This document shows, piece by piece, positions 61,221 through 64,000 of a stretch of DNA of 64,000 nucleotides (its first letter is position 1; each line of letters begins with the position of its first letter). The stretch lies in assembly GCF_000764305.2 (NCBI RefSeq), contig NW_025946074.1:605152-669151 (forward strand). The letters are read 5' to 3'. The DNA is from Hyalella azteca. Lineage: Eukaryota > Arthropoda > Malacostraca > Amphipoda > Hyalellidae. A program made the position numbers and the translations under genes. Under the pieces are notes generated by a model. That model ran no database searches. It was not told the origin of the DNA and saw only the letters and a list, made by a program, of their open reading frames with translations.

Positions 61221-64000
61221 GGTAACTCTCGTTACCAGGTCTTTACATAAAGATGACATTGACGACAGTTAGTGTATATATGGGCAGATAGCTACCGAGT
61301 TATAATTCCGAGCAGGAGTCTACGCAACAGAGCAGGTTTGATGCTGTTTTAGAGCAGGAAAGAGCATGCCTGTCGCATACCATAAGGCTTGAAACTGAAT
61401 TTACACCGCCGTCGTCGGTAACGCCCGATTTGCAGTAAGGATTTTGTCTATTAAAAGAAATTGGCCTCAAAAAGGGACATACATGCTCCTTACTTGCTGA
61501 GTAACTGGGTAACATATTGCACCAAGACCGACGGGTCTGTTTGTCCAGTCAACAGTCCCGGTCGCGCGGTCTCATGGTGAACGATCCATCTTCTGTAGGT
61601 ATTTATATATTATATATCCTTATGACCGACATGAGACATAAACGTTTTAGTCACAATTTTTGAACATGACGTCACTTTGCACAGTTCAATAATTTCTTTG
61701 AGTGTTTTTGTCCAAAGGCCCATTGAGGACTTCGATCATTTTGGTCGTTGCATTCCTATTAAGAATTGCATGTACACCGAACACCTTTATGTTTAAAAAT
61801 CTTAATTACACGAACACACGGTCGGTAAATTTGTAGCATCTATGATTTACGATGAGTTTTTCACCACGCAATGAACGTTTTGCCTTACAAAATTTGTATT
61901 CACATTTTTATCATACTGTATATATGTTTCTCAAGTCTGACTTTTGGCGCCCACATAGCACAAATTTATCATTCCATTCAATTTCAATGGCTATCACAAA
62001 CTTAAAAAAATTTTCACAACTTCTATTTCCTAAAGAACGAGAACTCAATTTGATTGTTTACAGAACTGGTTTCAAAATTTTGCTCTTTCCTAGTAAGGGA
62101 AAACTGCAGTAAGTTTGCACAGAATTTGTCGGCTTTGATGAAGGGAGGTCGGCGCCGCGTGTGCTCGAAATAATCAAGTGTGTGGGGCTGGAATTGTTCG
62201 TAATTGATGCAAGGAATTGATTATGTGCGGATTATGAAGGGGAATTGCGAGGGTCTCACGACGGCGATACATCGACTAGTCGCATCAAATGAGTGATCCG
62301 CGCTGAAACTAGAATGCTTTGGAACACAAGTCGGACAACATTGATATGAAATATCACGTTTAGAGTAAATGTTCGCTTACGAAAGCCTTAACCATGATTT
62401 ATTTGATAAATTATCCAATTTATTATCACAACAGCGTACTTACGCAAGGCTTAATAACGTTTTAAATAATAAAATATCCAATTTAGCATCGGTCGGAATA
62501 GCAATATTTTAAATTTTCATTTGAAACATGGGATGCTATACACTTCGGTTCAATGGTAAATAGGCGGGTTTACTCTATTTTTTAAACTCGACTGCAATGA
62601 AAACGCAGGTAAATGCTTTTTTGTACTCTAAGTAGCGCTGTAAGGCCAATACATAAGGTATAGTGAGCTTACTGTAACAGACAACTGATTAATGGTGAAC
62701 ATTAGCTTATTATAGAGCTGATCATTGAGATGCGGCATGCGAACTTCCAGTAAGTGGATATATGTATATTGAAAGCAGCAGCTGTTTTGTTGGTTTGAAG
62801 ATGAACAGCGTTCGTATATTCGTATCCTTATTATTGTATATTTAAGCCATTTACAAATTTTGTGTTGTCATTGTGCCAATGCCAATCAGTATCGTACCAA
62901 TGCCACTATCATTGGCAGTGTAACCCATCATTAAAAATGCTGACCAACACAAACCGATTAACACGCTTAAACATCGTCAAGATAGAAATTTTAAATTTAA
63001 GTGAATCGCTACTCAAAATTGTTCAGCTTCTAGCAATCATTAGTGATCCAAAACTGGTAAAGCAGGCATTTTTAGCTATATCAATTGCCATCTCCGCCAA
63101 AGATTCGCCGACACAAATACATTTTTATCCTTAATTGGTAAGCAGTAGAAAAAAAAGCTTTGGACTTGCACGTTTTTTAGTTTTTGTGTTCTCTGAACTT
63201 CTGTCTTTTAACAAAGCGAAGTTTATTTGTTTTTCTCTAAAGACTACGTTGCTCTTACTCATTTGCGCTGTCCGCTGTGGCAGTAACCAGAAAAAATGAG
63301 TTTTTATTTGCCATTTCGAATACAATGAGAATAAGCTGGGTTATATTCATCACCATAACAGGGGTTATAGTCAAGGCTCGTACAACTGCTGGACAATCTA
63401 TATTTTTATCTCTTGTCCCCCTCCACGGCGTATTGGTTTGTATTGACCAGACGGCTGATGTTTTTCCTTAGGCCATCACAAATCACAATAACAAAAAAAC
63501 ACGAGAAGAACAAAGTCTTTGTTCCTGAGCAGACCTCAGCGACCGTACGTCCATCTTAAGTAAAAACAAAAGCCGCGCAATGTTTTACGAGAGACCCATC
63601 GATCGTTCAACATCGCTAAGCTACACAACGTACGCGCAAAAACTTAACATATGATTGGCAAGAAAATATTCTTGGGGCGAAACAGCCCCTGGAGCGCAAC
63701 TTTTTTTGCCACAAGAATGACGAAAAATAATAATAATAATGCATTCATGAACGCTCGTGTATAAACTTTTATGAAATTTATAGTTAAATTTTTTATTTTT
63801 GTTAATTATGTATGGTAATTCGAGTCAAAATGTAGGTAGATATTGTGGTTTGCTCACAAACAATTAAAAGATTTCACGCGCAACCTCATGCGTGGATACT
63901 CTGATTCACTTAACTTCATTTAATTATTCATGTTGCTTCGATAATTACCGAATTTTCTGATGAGCGTTAAGCAGGTCAGAGTGATAAATCTTTTGTATTT
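61221..64000. other. Non-coding stretch to the window end
   Basis: Small frames (61300-61515 -, 61852-62112 +, 62862-63134 +, 63131-63325 -, 63277-63471 +) are unrecognised. A short (aat)n run lies near 63728-63740. No gene is supported. Confidence 0.5.

Noticed and set aside
1..64000. Prokaryotic features, CRISPR arrays, endogenous viral genes, rRNA and snRNA genes
   Set aside because: The tandem arrays lack unique spacers of constant length. No viral protein motifs were recognised, and no rRNA or snRNA signature sequences were found by eye.

Overview
The window looks like nuclear DNA from an arthropod, most likely gene-poor intergenic or intronic sequence. It is A+T-rich and carries long non-coding stretches, many private minisatellites, and decayed eukaryotic transposons (IS630/Tc1/mariner, hAT, CR1/L2/Jockey-type LINE). 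There is a short TTAGG-like stretch of the kind found at arthropod telomeres and scattered inside their chromosomes. There are no operons, Shine-Dalgarno sites, CRISPR arrays or other prokaryotic signatures. The species cannot be named from the sequence alone.

Only one gene is clear: an uninterrupted 684-codon frame at 32905-34959 (+). It encodes a secreted protein with a Cys-rich C-terminal domain of the arthropod DUF4789 type, three internal 34-residue repeats and two Lys-Lys-Arg sites. Two short candidate terminal exons (12415-12516 and 18817-18900, both +) have a pyrimidine-rich AG acceptor, a short frame and an AATAAA close after the stop. They are plausible ends of unrecognised genes but unproven.

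Layout. 1-10 kb: A+T-rich DNA with a LINE 3' end (2.2 kb), a 17-bp minisatellite (4.8-5.25 kb) and a tRNA-like element (7.24 kb). 10-12.2 kb: three tandem arrays. 15.8-16.7 kb: a complete but dead mariner-like element. 21-24 kb: a polypyrimidine array, a diverged 126-bp duplication, a G-quadruplex motif and a GC-rich repeat patch. 27.3-28.5 kb: a nested higher-order repeat. 32.9-35 kb: the DUF4789-type gene. 36.1-39.7 kb: a dense repeat cluster with two degenerate minisatellites, a hAT element with intact 8-bp target duplication, a 40-bp array and a fold-back element. 45-46.4 kb: 35-bp and 22-bp arrays. 48.8-49.6 kb: the 3' third of a LINE reverse transcriptase. 51-57.5 kb: a TTAGG-like stretch, a pair of dispersed repeats and a small inverted-repeat element. 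57.6-61.2 kb: 22-, 55- and 62-bp arrays, and a LINE ORF1 fragment joined to a LINE 3' tail.

Apart from the one gene, the content is transposable-element debris and tandem repeats. Several long open frames exist only because a repeat unit lacks stop codons. I found no evidence of a new multi-gene system. The most informative items are the hAT and mariner insertions with intact ends, the LINE pieces sharing a 3' terminus, and the repeat-expanded secreted protein.
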